Assembly: GCA_033030425.1 (NCBI GenBank)
Contig: JAUFSD010000018.1
Coordinates: forward strand, 496,001 to 560,000
Reading direction: 5' to 3'
DNA length: 64,000 nucleotides
DNA from: Verpa conica
Lineage: Eukaryota; Ascomycota; Pezizomycetes; Pezizales; Morchellaceae
Part shown: positions 23,348 to 33,998 of the stretch, piece by piece
Numbering within the stretch: position 1 is the first letter of the stretch
Layout: every line of letters begins with the position of its first letter
Position numbers and translations under genes: made by a program
The notes under the pieces: generated by a model
Told to the model about the DNA's origin: nothing
The model's database searches: none
Seen by the model: the letters and a program-made list of their open reading frames with translations, nothing else

Positions 23348-24975
23348 TAGTATGGGCCACGAGGCCGAGCATCTCGGGGCCTCGCCTTGTGGTATCGGCC
23401 TCGAGGAGGCGCAAGGTCAGGGGGGCCACGAGGCCAAGGTATTGTCGGGTGTCAAATTTAAGCGAACATCAACATCTCCTTTTGATGCTACCACTCTAGA
23501 TGATCTATAATAACCACAAAAAATGCTATAAATTCAAAATAAAAATATGAGAGGGAGTTTAATATCTGATAAAGGGCTCTGTGCTCCTTAGTTATCAAAA
23601 CTACCCCATCTACACTAGAAAACATGGTTTTTACCAAAGGCTAAAAACCCCGGAAAACTACAATTCCTCAACACTCCATGGTTTCTGCCCAGAATCTCTC
23701 TATATTATACCTTGGTATTCTATCAGTACTTTATTACTTATCACCACTAGAATTAAACTCTAGGGGTGATAGTTATTTTTGTTAGAGATCTCACCTAGTA
23801 GGTAAGCATATCATCAATTTGCCTTATTCATAAGCTTAAAAATGCTTCTATATAAGCTATTGCCACCTATGAACTTTATTCAACATTTGATTTTACTAGT
23901 ATACTATATTTGTTGGTACTGGTATTATATGTCTCTTTTGTCCTGGTGTTGCAATGTTTGCTTAAATTTGATACCCAGCAATACCTCAAGGCTTCTCTCT
24001 GGGCTCGCCTCGAGGTGGCTCAAGGTAAATAATAATAAATTTAAAAAATATCACAGGCTCTAGTAGAAGTATAAGTTAGCTATTCCCACTATGATTTGTC
24101 ACACTATTTGTGAAAGTACAGGTGCAAGCAATAGAATGATAGTTTGATACTACATACACCTGGAGGAGGGGGTAAGCCCAACCCCATATATGCCTATGAC
24201 CTCATATGGATTTGTTCTGGGCCACTCGCAAATTTCACGATTTCGTGAATGGACCCGGGCCATTCGCGAACAGACTGTCCTTTGTATGTATTGATGACTT
24301 GCCTGGTCCATTTGCAAATGGCCTGGACTTACAGGGATCTTTAAAAGGATCTAAAAAAAATATTAGACCCTCATCAGCCATACCATAAACCTAGCTAGGC
24401 GCTCTATGGATACCCATGTACTGGGTGTTATCTCTTAATTATAACCACCTGGGGAAGCTTAGCAAAGAGGTATATACTAACTTGAGTAAAGTAATTAGGA
24501 TCTGGTATTATAATATTAAGATCAACCTGCCCCCCTAGATTGAGGTTATAGGGTTTCTAAGTTATTATGTGGTTATTTGGGTGTACAATGTGTCTTCTCT
24601 AAGCTATTAGGGCTGATGAGAGTCTACCATTATCTTCTTTAGATCCCTTCAAAGATCCCTGTAAGTCCAGGCCATTCACGAATGGACCAGGCAAGTCATC
24701 AATACATACAAAAGGCAGTCCGTTCGCGAATGGCCCGGGTCCATTCGCGAAATCGTGAAATTGGCGAGCGGCCCGGAACAGATTGACCACTATTGACCAT
24801 TATTTAATAGCTTTTACTTATTACTAAAAATAGTTCTATGTGTCAAGGCTCCTCGAGGTACCTGGAGGCCAGACTCCTAATTCCCAAGGCGAGCCAAAGC
24901 CAGAAGCCCACAAAGCCGACGCACCTCGAGACCACCCCTCCTACCTCGCCTCGAGCGGCCTCGTAGACCACACTA
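23348..24975. mobile_element. Non-autonomous hAT-like DNA transposon, 1.63 kb
   Basis: The element begins TAGTATGGGCCACGAGGCC and ends with the inverse of TAGTGTGGTCTACGAGGCC; 16 of 19 positions match. It is flanked by an 8-bp direct repeat, GTGTAAAA, at 23340-23347 and 24976-24983, the target duplication size typical of hAT transposons. Both ends carry subterminal arrays of CCTCG/GAGGC motifs, as in hAT elements where they bind transposase. GC-rich ends contrast with the AT-rich interior. No transposase frame is visible, so it would depend on one in trans. An internal foldback is annotated separately. The superfamily assignment is inferred from termini and duplication length only. Confidence 0.78.
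24212..24781. repeat. Internal foldback with ~170-bp inverted arms
   Basis: Left arm about 24212-24380 and right arm about 24610-24781 are inverted copies of one another at high identity (for example CGAATGGACCCGGGCC-type blocks and TGTATTGATGACTTGCC). The spacer is about 230 bp. It lies inside the hAT-like element, off-centre to the right. Each arm contains two copies of a CATTCGCGAA-like inner palindrome. Small open frames in the two arms are mirror translations and not genes. Confidence 0.82.
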
Positions 24976-25290
24976 GTGTAAAATCATGATATATAATTTA
25001 AACAATTCATAAAATACCACCGAAAAACCTGTTTGTACTACCAATCCTACCAAGATATGGTCTTTTTTAGACTATGAAATTGTAAATACTATTATAATTT
25101 TAGGTTTCCTTGGTACGCTTCACATATACCTGCTTTATCTAAATCTGACCAAAATCTTTAGTCTCAAGATTTCATTTATTATGAATAGTTGCAATACATA
25201 ATAAGTTAGAAAAACTTCGCGTAAGATTACATGCGACTGCCAGTAGCTAAATTATATTATTGACTATTGGTTTTCTCTTTCCCCACCCCA
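24976..25290. other. Intergenic, 3' of GH1 gene
   Basis: About 310 bp of AT-rich sequence beginning with the right target duplication of the hAT-like element and ending at the GH1 stop on the minus strand. Probably 3' UTR of the GH1 gene. Confidence 0.5.
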
Positions 25291-27312
25291 TTACTTCCTC
25301 AGAGTTGCGTTCGCAACACTACCAATAAAATCACCACCATGTGACTTGAACCAGTTGAGGGCTTGGAACAAGGACGCTTTAGGAGTACGCTCAAGAGAGG
25401 TATAGTTAAGGTACTGAACACCAAAGCGGACCGCGGCACCAGAACCCCATTCAAAGTTATCAACTATGTACTTGTTAGTAACCATTAACTCATATTGTTT
25501 AGCAAAATTTAGGTACTTACAGATCGACCATATGAAAGCACCGGTAACATTGACCTTATCCTCAGTATAAGCAAGAAGAACGTTGTCGAGATATCCCTGG
25601 ATATAATCGGCACGTCTCAGATCCCAAGTTGCATCTTGTATGTTTGTGTAATCACTCTCAAAGGGCTCAGCGAAACCGAACTCAGTAACCATGATATCCG
25701 GAACCTTGGGAAACAATTCTTTTGTAATGGTGTTTAAAAACTTTCTAATCCCTCCTGGGGTGCTCTTAAGCCAGGAGACACCGATATCTGCAGAAGGGCC
25801 GATACCGAATCCGTCTGGAGCGGCTGAAGACTGCGAAACACATTCAGGGTAACCAGGTGCAGAGCTGTTAGAAGCACAGGCCTCAACGCCGTTATCAGGG
25901 AGGGCACCGACGTAGTACGCAGTGTAAGCATCAATAGCGAAGAAGTCACAAGAGCCCTTGATGAGCTTCTTTTCGCGGTCGGTAAACTCAGGGAGGACGT
26001 CACCGAGTGTATCCTTGAGCGTCTGTGGGTAGTCACCGTCGGTCCATGGGCCACCAAACCAACCAAGGACAAAGTCATAGGAGCGAGAGACGGCAGCAGC
26101 GTCTTCAGGGCTCGTAGAGTTGGGTTCGAAGTAGTTTCCAGAGTTCTTGAAGGTGATACGACCTTTTCCCTTGAATTCTTCCTTGTACCATTTTGCGACC
26201 TTTGCGTGTGCAAGCCTAATAACATGTTAATGGTCATCTCATGCTTTTTAAGAGGTGCTAGGAATGACTTACAAGGTATGATGTCCACATAAGAAGCGAG
26301 CCTTTTGACCAGGGCCAACACCATAAGAGGGGTAGTAAGATCCAGCAGGATAATAAGAGTATTGCCAGTTGCAGTATTGAGGCTCATTAATAGTAAACCA
26401 GATAGGAACGTACTCATCATAACGAGTAATGACAAACTTTGCGTAGTTCACAAAGTCATCAACAATCTTCTTGTTTGACCAACCCTAAACGTCATAGTTG
26501 TCAGACCTAAATCATATATTGTCACTCGCTCAAAAGATTCAAAGACTTACACCATACTCGTTGAACAGGGCCAATGGAGTATCCCAATGGAACAAAGATA
26601 TAGCAGGTTTAATTCCGAGTTTAACCATCTCCGCAATCACGTCGTCGTAGTGCTTCAACCCCGCCTCGTTGATTGGCCCGTGGCCAAAGGGGAAGATACG
26701 AGGCCATGAGATACTAGGAGAGAACCATGGAGTACCGAACTTCTTCAAGCGTGCAAAATCCTGTTTGTACAGATAGTAGTGTTGGCCAAGGACATCACCA
26801 TTGGTGTCGTCCACAACTTGCCCTGGGACGCGGTGAGAGAGTAAATCCCAAATCGAAGGTCCACGGCCTTCATCTTTAGCGGCACCTTCGATCTGGTATG
26901 CAGAGGAGCTGAGACCCCACGCAAAGTTGGCAGGCAGCTTCGCGTTTGCTGCTGCGGGGTTGCTGCTACCCAATAGGGGATGAAATACGGAGTCGGGTCC
27001 AGGATAGGTGGGCTCTGGGGTGGGCTCTACTGTGGCAGTAACAACTGGATGAGTTGCAATTGGGCCGACCTGGTTCCAGAGAAATCCTAGCCTCTCATTT
27101 GAGTAATCATTATTGGGGAGGTATGTGGTCCCTGCAGAAGCATTGAAAGAAACGGTCTTAGTAGCGGCATTTCTTTCAAGGATAGGGTTTCCCTCCTGTA
27201 ACAGGTTAGTGTATCAGAAATTCCGGTCTGAGTTCTAACAAAAACCTACCAAGGGAGTGGCATTTCCTCCTAATACCAAAATTGGCAAGGCAAAAGCTGC
27301 GTACCGAAGCAT
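25291..27312 (-). CDS. Secreted family GH1 beta-glucosidase
   Basis: Retaining glycoside hydrolase that removes terminal beta-glucosyl residues. Five exons, complement(25291-25463,25521-26215,26273-26484,26551-27195,27250-27312), 1788 nt, 595 aa. Residues 1-19 (MLRYAAFALPILVLGGNAT) look like a signal peptide. An N-terminal extension of about 100 residues with a PTPEPTYPGP linker precedes the catalytic domain, which starts at LPANFAWGLSSSAYQIEGA. The acid/base is Glu270 in FTINEP and the nucleophile is Glu485 in VTEFGF (canonically TENG). WSIFDNFEWG is rejoined across the last intron. Several NxS/T sites suggest N-glycosylation. The last intron (25464-25520, 57 nt) is stop-free and in frame, so retention would insert 19 residues before the FEW motif. 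Substrate (cellobiose or a plant glucoside) cannot be read from sequence. Confidence 0.9.
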
Positions 27313-28983
27313 TTTGAATATCAATTTGCGAAGTTGATACCGATAGAGCCTCCCAGGAGTCTGAAATATTATTCTGACCTTCAAAGTACAAGGCTCGAGA
27401 CTTTCCTACTCAGTCTGCTCATGATGAGGGAAATTGACTCCCTTATATATTGCATTATTTCCCTGCGTCCGCTGCTCTGCAGGTAAATAGGACTAACCCG
27501 AGAGTATTTTCGTAGGGATAAATAGAATCCTAGTTATTTACCTTGAAGTAAAATTTTGCCGTAATCTCAATAGTTCCTATACCTACACGCATTAAACCTG
27601 GATTAGAGCAAGTGCCTGGGATACATTTAAAAATCATATGTTGGAGGGTGACGCGATAGTGCCAGCTACTGTAATTCCTCCGATATAGGCATCTACACTC
27701 CCCGCTTCCCTAGTCCCGGAATATTAGCCAAAGCTCGTGGGCCCTAGTAATATGCCCGGTTGACCAGTAAGATCGTATAGAACGGTTGTATGCGCTGGGG
27801 TCTAAGGAAGATCAGAACGGGTACACTCCGGCAAGAAAGATCGAGAAACCAGGGTTAGTGAGCAGGGGCCCTACAGCCAGTACAATTGCTAGAATCCTTG
27901 CTACAATACTGAAAAGCCAATAGAAACCCTAAATTCGAATCTCACGTTTCTCGATCTTTGTTGCCGGAAGCTGTATTCTGATAAACCAAGCCTGGGTTCT
28001 AGCCTCAAGGATGATTTTCCGGGGTTCGCTTACGGAGCTGTCGGGCCGTGAGGTTGAACAGAGTAAATGCTCCGGCACCCGCAGCTAGAGAAGTTACTTT
28101 AGCCTCAACCTAAATAAGATATTCTGACAATTCCTGTACCTGGCTGCTTTTAGTCAGCTCCAAATCTAGTGAGAGATTGAATTTAGATGAGGCTCAGTTA
28201 TGTGCCGCGGAAATGAGACATTCTTAAATACGGTACTAGGCACTTTACGTGGGACTGAAGTGGGAGCAACATGGAATCAGAGGCTGGCCCTGGTGGCCGG
28301 TAGTTATTCTCGAGTAAATCTTCCAAGGTTTTCTTGAGACTTGTACTACACAATAGGTATATACATGTATGTATGCATTGTGTCTAGTCCTAAGCATAAG
28401 TCCTAGTCCGCAGGCCTTGTTGAATGACAGGTTAAGTTCTTGGTAGAAGTACCCTTCCTTAGTTACTTTTTATAGAGATCCTATTTGCATTCATTGGAAA
28501 GGAGAGAAAGAAATTACAAATTACAATAATACAGAATCCATATGAGGCACATCATTCCATGAGACTAGGACGGGTGCGCGCACATGGGGGATGTCGAATG
28601 AAACCCAGTGGAAAAAAGAAATTCCGATACCCGGTTAAGATCGTGTTCCATAGATTTATTACTTGATAGATCACCTGCAGCTGTGAAACGTAACGTTGGT
28701 CTGGAGCTTTTAGGATGCTGGAGAATTGCTCTACTAAAATGTGCGTCAAGAGCAAATTCATCTCGTTCAAGTAAGCCGCTGCGAGCCCCCAAAGAGGCAA
28801 AATTAGGAACGCGGGGAAAAAGCAGCAAATTTACCTAGATAGGAAAGAGGGGCAGCGATTCGCCAGTCCACCCCACCTCTAGTAAGTTAACGAGGACCCT
28901 TTTTATTCCCCTCTCCCCCCAACTCCTCCATCTCTCATCAGAATCAATCGTTCAATCCTTCCTATAACTTCAATTTCATCAAA
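27313..28983. promoter_or_regulatory. Divergent intergenic region GH1 / NDK1 with a MITE
   Basis: The 1.67 kb separating two divergent genes. It includes the TA-flanked hairpin element at 27822-27975. The stretch 28860-28983 before NDK1 is strongly pyrimidine-rich (TATTCCCCTCTCCCCCCAAC), matching a fungal core promoter/leader. No gene is seen. Confidence 0.55.
27822..27975. mobile_element. TA-flanked hairpin MITE, copy 1 (GATCGAGAAAC family)
   Basis: A 154-bp hairpin with ends CACTCCGGCAAGAAAGATCG and, inverted, CAGCTTCCGGCAACAAAGAT, both continuing CGAGAAAC. TA lies on both sides, the target duplication of Tc1/mariner-type elements. A related copy is at 33857-33998. No coding capacity. Confidence 0.75.
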
Positions 28984-29934
28984 ATGACTACTGAACAGAC
29001 GTATGCTATCCCCTTTATAATCTTTTTGTAATTTCTTTCCTGTCTAGTTGCTGAAGTTGACACTATTGTGATTCTAGTTTCATCGCGTAAGTTCCTTCCA
29101 ATGGCTATTAGATAGGAAACCTTTATTAACTCAATCTCCCTCACAATAGTATCAAGCCCGACGGTATGCTTAGGATCCTAAGAACCCGCAATCGAAACTT
29201 GACTAACAACCGGTTCTGGTTATAGGTGTCCAGGTATGCAGTTTATAATTAGTCAACTAAGTAGAACGAAACTGATTATAATTTCTTCCTACAGCGTGGA
29301 CTTATTGGGCCCATCATTACACGTTTCGAGGCCAGAGGGTGGGTGTTGATATCCGTAAAAAATTAAGTTTTGTTAATGGATTATAGATTCAAGCTTGCTG
29401 CCATCAAGCTCATCACTCCTGGTAAGGAGCACCTCGAGGCTCACTACGCTGATTTGTCTGATAAGCCCTTCTTCCCTGGGTAAGTCTGCAAAACACATTC
29501 CTCTACTAGGATTGAAGCTAATTAGTTCTTTAGATTGATCACCTACATGAACTCTGGCCCCATCTGCGCCATGGTCTGGGAGGGACGTGAGGTCGTCAAG
29601 ACTGGCCGCAGTAAGAACGCCCATTTATTTTCAACTATAGAATGAGCTCCCAACTAAAAATTCGCTTTTTTTCTTTCAGCCATCCTCGGCGCCACCAACC
29701 CCTTGGCATCTGCTCCAGGGACCATCCGCGGTGACTACGCTATCGTGAGACTTTCCAAATCTATACTTAATCGTAGATGTAGGATTTTGACCATATATAT
29801 AGGATGTCGGTAGGAACGTTTGTCACGGATCTGACTCTGTCGAGAACGCCCAGAAGGAGATTGCCCTCTGGTTCTCTAAGGAGGACCTTGTCAGCTACAA
29901 GCAGTCCCAGCACTCCTGGATCTACGAGAAATAG
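28984..29934 (+). CDS. NDK1: Nucleoside diphosphate kinase
   Basis: Transfers the gamma phosphate between nucleoside tri- and diphosphates through a phosphohistidine, balancing NTP pools. Nine exons: join(28984-29000,29078-29086,29150-29163,29226-29233,29295-29338,29387-29479,29534-29610,29680-29744,29803-29934), 459 nt, 152 aa, the usual length. The N-terminus MTTEQTFIAIKPDGVQRGLI is spread over five exons. The active-site block is NVCHGSDS with His117, followed by WFSKEDLV and the C-terminal WIYEK. Three internal exons are only 9, 14 and 8 nt long, so gene finders may miss them; the conserved NDK N-terminus fixes them. In all fungi this is a highly expressed, cytosolic hexameric enzyme. Confidence 0.96.
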
Positions 29935-30221
29935 ATGCTCGTATTTTTACATGGAGTCCTAGAATTATGTCTACTCTAGTTTAGATCACCGCATAATGTG
30001 GCCATACTATTGCATTTGAATAGGCTGTGTCTGATTTTAGGAATGAAGTAAATAAAAGCATGCATATATGATTTCACAAAAAAATGATTTCACAAAATCA
30101 AATCAAGTAAAGCCTATTTCCTTATTTACGATATTCAGGCCTGGATGTATAGACACGCACGTGACATATGTATCTGAGCCAACTAAGATCTTTACGTCTT
30201 GGCAAAACCTTTTCTCCCACC

Positions 30222-31034
30222 ATGAATTTTAAGCCGCCTCCAGCAGACTACCAGGACCCTCGACCCGGTGTAGATATCAAACCTAAAGCTATGAACTTTG
30301 GCGGATTCTCGGGCACCCGAGGGGGTGCAAATAGCGGCGAGCTCTCCGCCGATGAGCAGCAGCAGCAAATGATCAAAATGGTATGTATTTCGTTATTCGT
30401 CTCGCATTCACTTTCCACCCAAAAGCCAGATTACAGAAGCTAATATGAAAACTTATAGATGCAAGCTGGATTAGAATCCTGTCCAATTAAGACTGCTATT
30501 TCGGGGGGTGCTGGTTTTGCACTTGGAGGAGTTTTCGGGTTGTTTATGGCTAGTGTACGAGATTTCCACGACCCAAACAGTTATTACGACGTTCTGTGCT
30601 GAAATTAAGGGGCTTCATATAGATGTCCTACGATACACCCATGTCTGGGATACCTGGAGCGAAACAAATGGTAGATTTACCTTTAAAGGAACAGCTAAGG
30701 CGAGGCTTCAAAGACATGGGGCAGAGATCATGGTCCAGCGCAAAGGGCTTTGGCCTCGTTGGAGCCATGTACGCTGGGTCAGAGTGCTGCATTGAAGGGT
30801 TCCGAGCTAAGAATGATATGTACGACATCTGGAACTACCTATTTTGTTTGATGCACTGTTAGGTAGTGATCGCATGCTAACAACTTCCCCATGTAAAGGT
30901 ACAATAGTGTAGCTGCAGGTTGCGTTACCGGCGGTGCTCTTGGAGTGAAAGCAGGACCTCAGGCAGCAGCTATTGGATGTGCAGGCTTTGCCGCGTTCAG
31001 TGCTGCTATCGATTACTACATGAAGATGGATTGA
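30222..31034 (+). CDS. TIM22: Mitochondrial inner-membrane import channel Tim22
   Basis: Pore subunit of the TIM22 carrier translocase, which inserts multi-span carrier proteins into the inner membrane. Four exons, join(30222-30380,30459-30554,30623-30819,30899-31034), 588 nt, 195 aa (yeast 207). The Tim17/22/23 family core is present: [20 protein letters not shown], then [56 protein letters not shown] and a C-terminal [11 protein letters not shown]. Four glycine-rich hydrophobic segments match the fold. The Cys pair in ESCP and SECC fits the intramolecular disulfide of Tim22. An upstream in-frame ATG at 30168 exists, but the ATG at 30222 starts the family-like N-terminus. Confidence 0.92.
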
Positions 31035-32505
31035 TTGGTGTTCATGGTATGAGGAGGTCCCCTAGCAAAATAATTCCAATGCAACAAGCCTAACCTTATA
31101 AAAAAACACAAGTGGATGCTTTATAACATATATTTTCTCTTATTCACTTGTTTCAGAAATTATCTCTCCTCATCGGCTTCAAAGGGAGTCATCATACATT
31201 TTTATTATCTTTCCTGGTGTAAATAAAGTGGGGTTTGGGTCTCTCTTGTAAGGTACGGTAACGGATTAACATAGAGCAAATTTTAAAGGCACAGTCTTAT
31301 GTTTGACTAGAGTCATAGTTTTTCCTAGCTCAGTGGAAAACCCAAGTTTTATGCGCTATCTATAGAGAGATTAGCCCGCAAGACCAAAATATCAAGTTTT
31401 ATACGAGCTATGGTACTCTTCAGGGTTCACAACATAGCTATTAAGCCATATGTTACCCACTAAGTACCCCAAGGAACACTAGTTCACCTCTTGATGAAAA
31501 TAACAATTAAACCCCCATCTATACCATACATGAAAAGCAATAATCCTTAACGCACAAAATGCTAAGACGTTATATGGAGTCCGGTACAAGTTATATCTAT
31601 CATTATTAGGCGATGTGGGAATCCAATAAATGCCTTATCCCGGGGATATTTCTGGTCTAGAATCTGGTAGTAGACTTGTTTTATTTTTATTTTTATTTTT
31701 TTTTTTGGGGGGGGGCTCGCAAGTCAGCCACAGCTACGAACTGGATGTGAAGTATTTTTGGTCTAACGATGAAGATACTTGATGGTTTGGTATAAGGTGT
31801 ATCAGGAGCCAAGAGAAGGCACTCAATCCCTATATCGACTAAAATAAAAATGAAGTTGTCTATAGCACAGAGAGAAGGCCTCTTTATAGGGCCATTTGCT
31901 ACGGCTGCGTGAAGATTGTTTCCAATAAGCGGGTACAGACCATATATATACAGAAAGAAATTAGGTTTTATAAGTACTAATTGGCTTTTTTACACTGGTA
32001 TTACATGTAGTCAATGGTTACAATTTTTGAGTGGCGTCCATACATCTATTTAAACACCAATGCTTATGGATTTCTGAGCTCATATATAATATCTAGATAT
32101 AGTGAGGTACAATTAGGTCTACTATACAACACGCTTCACCTCCAGGAGTATATATAGGGAGCAGCATAGGAGGCTGACTGAAGTGAGTCCCCCTAAGCCT
32201 ACAATATACTCTCGTCCCCTCTATTTTACTACAAGAACACCACTAAGTTTAATTGGCGAATCAATACCAAAAGGCTACTAATTAAAGTTTTATAATAAAT
32301 AAAAGGCTATCGCGACTTATAACCAATCCATAAACAATAACTAAATTCCTAAAATCAATATAAAAAAAGATAAATAACAAATAGGGCTAAGAAAGGCAAA
32401 TAACAAGCTTAGCACCTGAATCCAAGCCATATATTCAGGGCTTACAATACCGAAAAAAATTTAATAATCCTCCATAACCCCAGTATAAAAAATAACTTGG
32501 GAACT
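31035..32505. other. Intergenic between TIM22 and HSP20
   Basis: A 1.47-kb convergent gap, AT-rich, with stop codons in all frames and no gene. It contains a T-run joined to a G-run at about 31680-31716. AT-rich tracts dominate 31950-32460. Confidence 0.6.
31676..31716. repeat. Simple sequence: TTTTTA repeats, T-run then G-run
   Basis: Several ATTTTT units run into a T-run of about 12 bases immediately followed by nine G. The same T-to-G junction occurs near 52887 and 58690. Confidence 0.8.
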
Positions 32506-33039
32506 TTAATGAATCACAATCTTCCTAGACCCAATTTGTACCATCTTCGGCACCACAATCCTCAAGATTCCATGTTCCAAGCTAGCCTTAACTTGATCCA
32601 AATCGATAGTAACTGGGAACGTAAAGTCCCTCTGGAACTCGCCGACCGACCTTTCTGAGACCCAGTACTTTATCCCATTGCCCTTCATAGCTTTTTCTAC
32701 TTCTTTCTTGGTTGCCTCTTCCTCATCTTCGACCGTAGGCTTCAGGCTTTTCACCTTCCCATGCTCATCCATGTGAGAAGGCCGTTCGACTTTACCGCGT
32801 ACTAGTAGTGTCTGACCATCGGTGAATTCAATGTTGATTTTAGACTTATCACTGAGGCCCGGAAGCTCTCCCTCGAGGATATATTCCTTTGGAGTTTCAC
32901 GAATATCAAATTTTGGAGAGAAAGCGTGACGAGATGGCGCTTGGGCGGGAGTCGATGAAGGGATCTGATATTTCTGGTAGAGCGATGGATCGCCGAGGAG
33001 ACGGAAGAGAGTCTGATAGTCACGTGGTTGGAATGTCAT
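32506..33039 (-). CDS. Small heat-shock protein, HSP20/alpha-crystallin family
   Basis: ATP-independent holdase chaperone. Single exon, 177 aa. After an N-terminal arm (FQPRDYQTLFRLLGDPSLYQ) the alpha-crystallin domain runs from about residue 42 (FSPKFDIRETPKEYILEGEL, PGLSDKSKINIEF, LLVRGKVER), is interrupted by an acidic/basic insert of about 40 residues (EDEEEATKKEVEKAMK), and ends with GEFQRDFTFPVTIDLDQVKA and LEHGILRIVVPK. The terminal GILRIVVPK is the conserved GxLxxxxPK signature. The insert length is typical of fungal Hsp30-like proteins. Heat-shock elements upstream (33289-33429) support heat induction. The protein is probably cytosolic; no targeting peptide is visible. Confidence 0.92.
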   Translation of the reverse strand: MTFQPRDYQTLFRLLGDPSLYQKYQIPSSTPAQAPSRHAFSPKFDIRETPKEYILEGELPGLSDKSKINIEFTDGQTLLVRGKVERPSHMDEHGKVKSLKPTVEDEEEATKKEVEKAMKGNGIKYWVSERSVGEFQRDFTFPVTIDLDQVKASLEHGILRIVVPKMVQIGSRKIVIH

Positions 33040-33288
33040 TTTTTTTATACGGCTGGCGGTAGGTTTAGAAACGCGAGATGTTTTGTGGAAATGGGCTTTG
33101 AAGATTTAGAAAACCTTAAAGTGACTTATAAAATCGTAGAGTCTCTTACAGGTAAAGCGATTGAAAAGCAGAGCAGAAGATACTTGAGTGTGTTTTGATT
33201 TCTTGGGATGAGCTCGAGGGTGCGATATTTTATAACCCTTTCCACTCCCATTCGGCACCTGTAAAAATACCGTAGCAAGAATTCTGTA
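33040..33288 (-). promoter_or_regulatory. HSP20 proximal promoter and leader
   Basis: Sequence between the heat-shock-element cluster and the HSP20 start. It has no coding features. Just upstream of the ATG the sense strand reads CGTATAAAAAAA, A-rich as expected for a leader. Confidence 0.4.
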
Positions 33289-33429
33289 GAAATTTCTCGT
33301 AGACCTAAATGCTTCGAAAGAAAAGGAATGTATGACGTAGAGCACTTAGGTGAAGTTGTACTCTAGATAATTCGAGAAAGCTGGTGTTACTTCCAACTTA
33401 ATTCGCGAAGTGCCGAGAGGTTTCTAGAA
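33289..33429 (-). promoter_or_regulatory. Cluster of heat-shock elements upstream of HSP20
   Basis: Paired half-sites of the Hsf1 consensus occur at GAAATTTC (33289-33296), TTCGAGAA (33371-33378), TTCGCGAA (33402-33409) and TTCTAGAA (33422-33429), 250-390 bp upstream of the HSP20 ATG. Four matches in 140 bp is more than expected by chance. Binding is inferred. Confidence 0.6.
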
Positions 33430-33856
33430 TTCAGTAGAACTACCATCTTATCTTATCTTATCAACACTCATCCATGACTCTCTTATTATAATCAGATTGC
33501 CTCATAATGTCTCTAATACACAAAATATACATTAGAATAGTCTAAAAATTCTCCTAAATCCTCCATGGGAATCATACTGTGGTTGTAGACAAGTAAAAAA
33601 TGAGTAATTACATGTAGTTACGGTAGGTATCGCCATATATGTATGTATATAAGGCTGAGACACTACCATCACCTTACCTAATAATTAACGCACCTACCTC
33701 CTCCGAAACAGCCCTGTATCTCCACAGGCTTAGATCTCGGGGGTTCGACCCAATCGCTCCACAGAATCGAGGGCCCGAACCTGGGCTGCGGGATATAGCT
33801 ACCGGGCAGGATCCAGATTCCGTAAGGAGAATCAGGTAGCAGACATGTCTTCAGAC

Positions 33857-33998
33857 TACAGCGTACGGTAAAAAAGATCGAGAAGCCAGGGTATTGTGGC
33901 CAATCCTACTACTAGAATCTTTGCCAAAAACCTAAAGAACGAATAGGAACGCTGATTCTCGTGTCTCGCGTTTCTCGATCTTTTTACCGTTCGCTGTA
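33857..33998. mobile_element. TA-flanked hairpin MITE, copy 2 (GATCGAGAAAC family)
   Basis: A 142-bp element with TA at both ends and inverted termini CAGCGTACGGTAAAAAAGAT and CAGCGAACGGTAAAAAGATC, both continuing CGAGAA. The inner sequence resembles the copy at 27822-27975. It sits exactly at the left edge of the foldback at 33999-34428. No coding capacity. Confidence 0.78.

Noticed and set aside
24206..24790. Two small proteins with near-identical sequence (24206-24388 plus, 24599-24790 minus)
   Set aside because: They are translations of the two arms of one inverted repeat, not genes.
25734..26435. 233-codon frame within the GH1 gene
   Set aside because: Out of frame with the conserved GH1 reading; a shadow of the real exons.
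33733..33745. tRNA B-box-like GGGTTCGACCC
   Set aside because: No matching A box, anticodon stem or acceptor stem at the correct distance.
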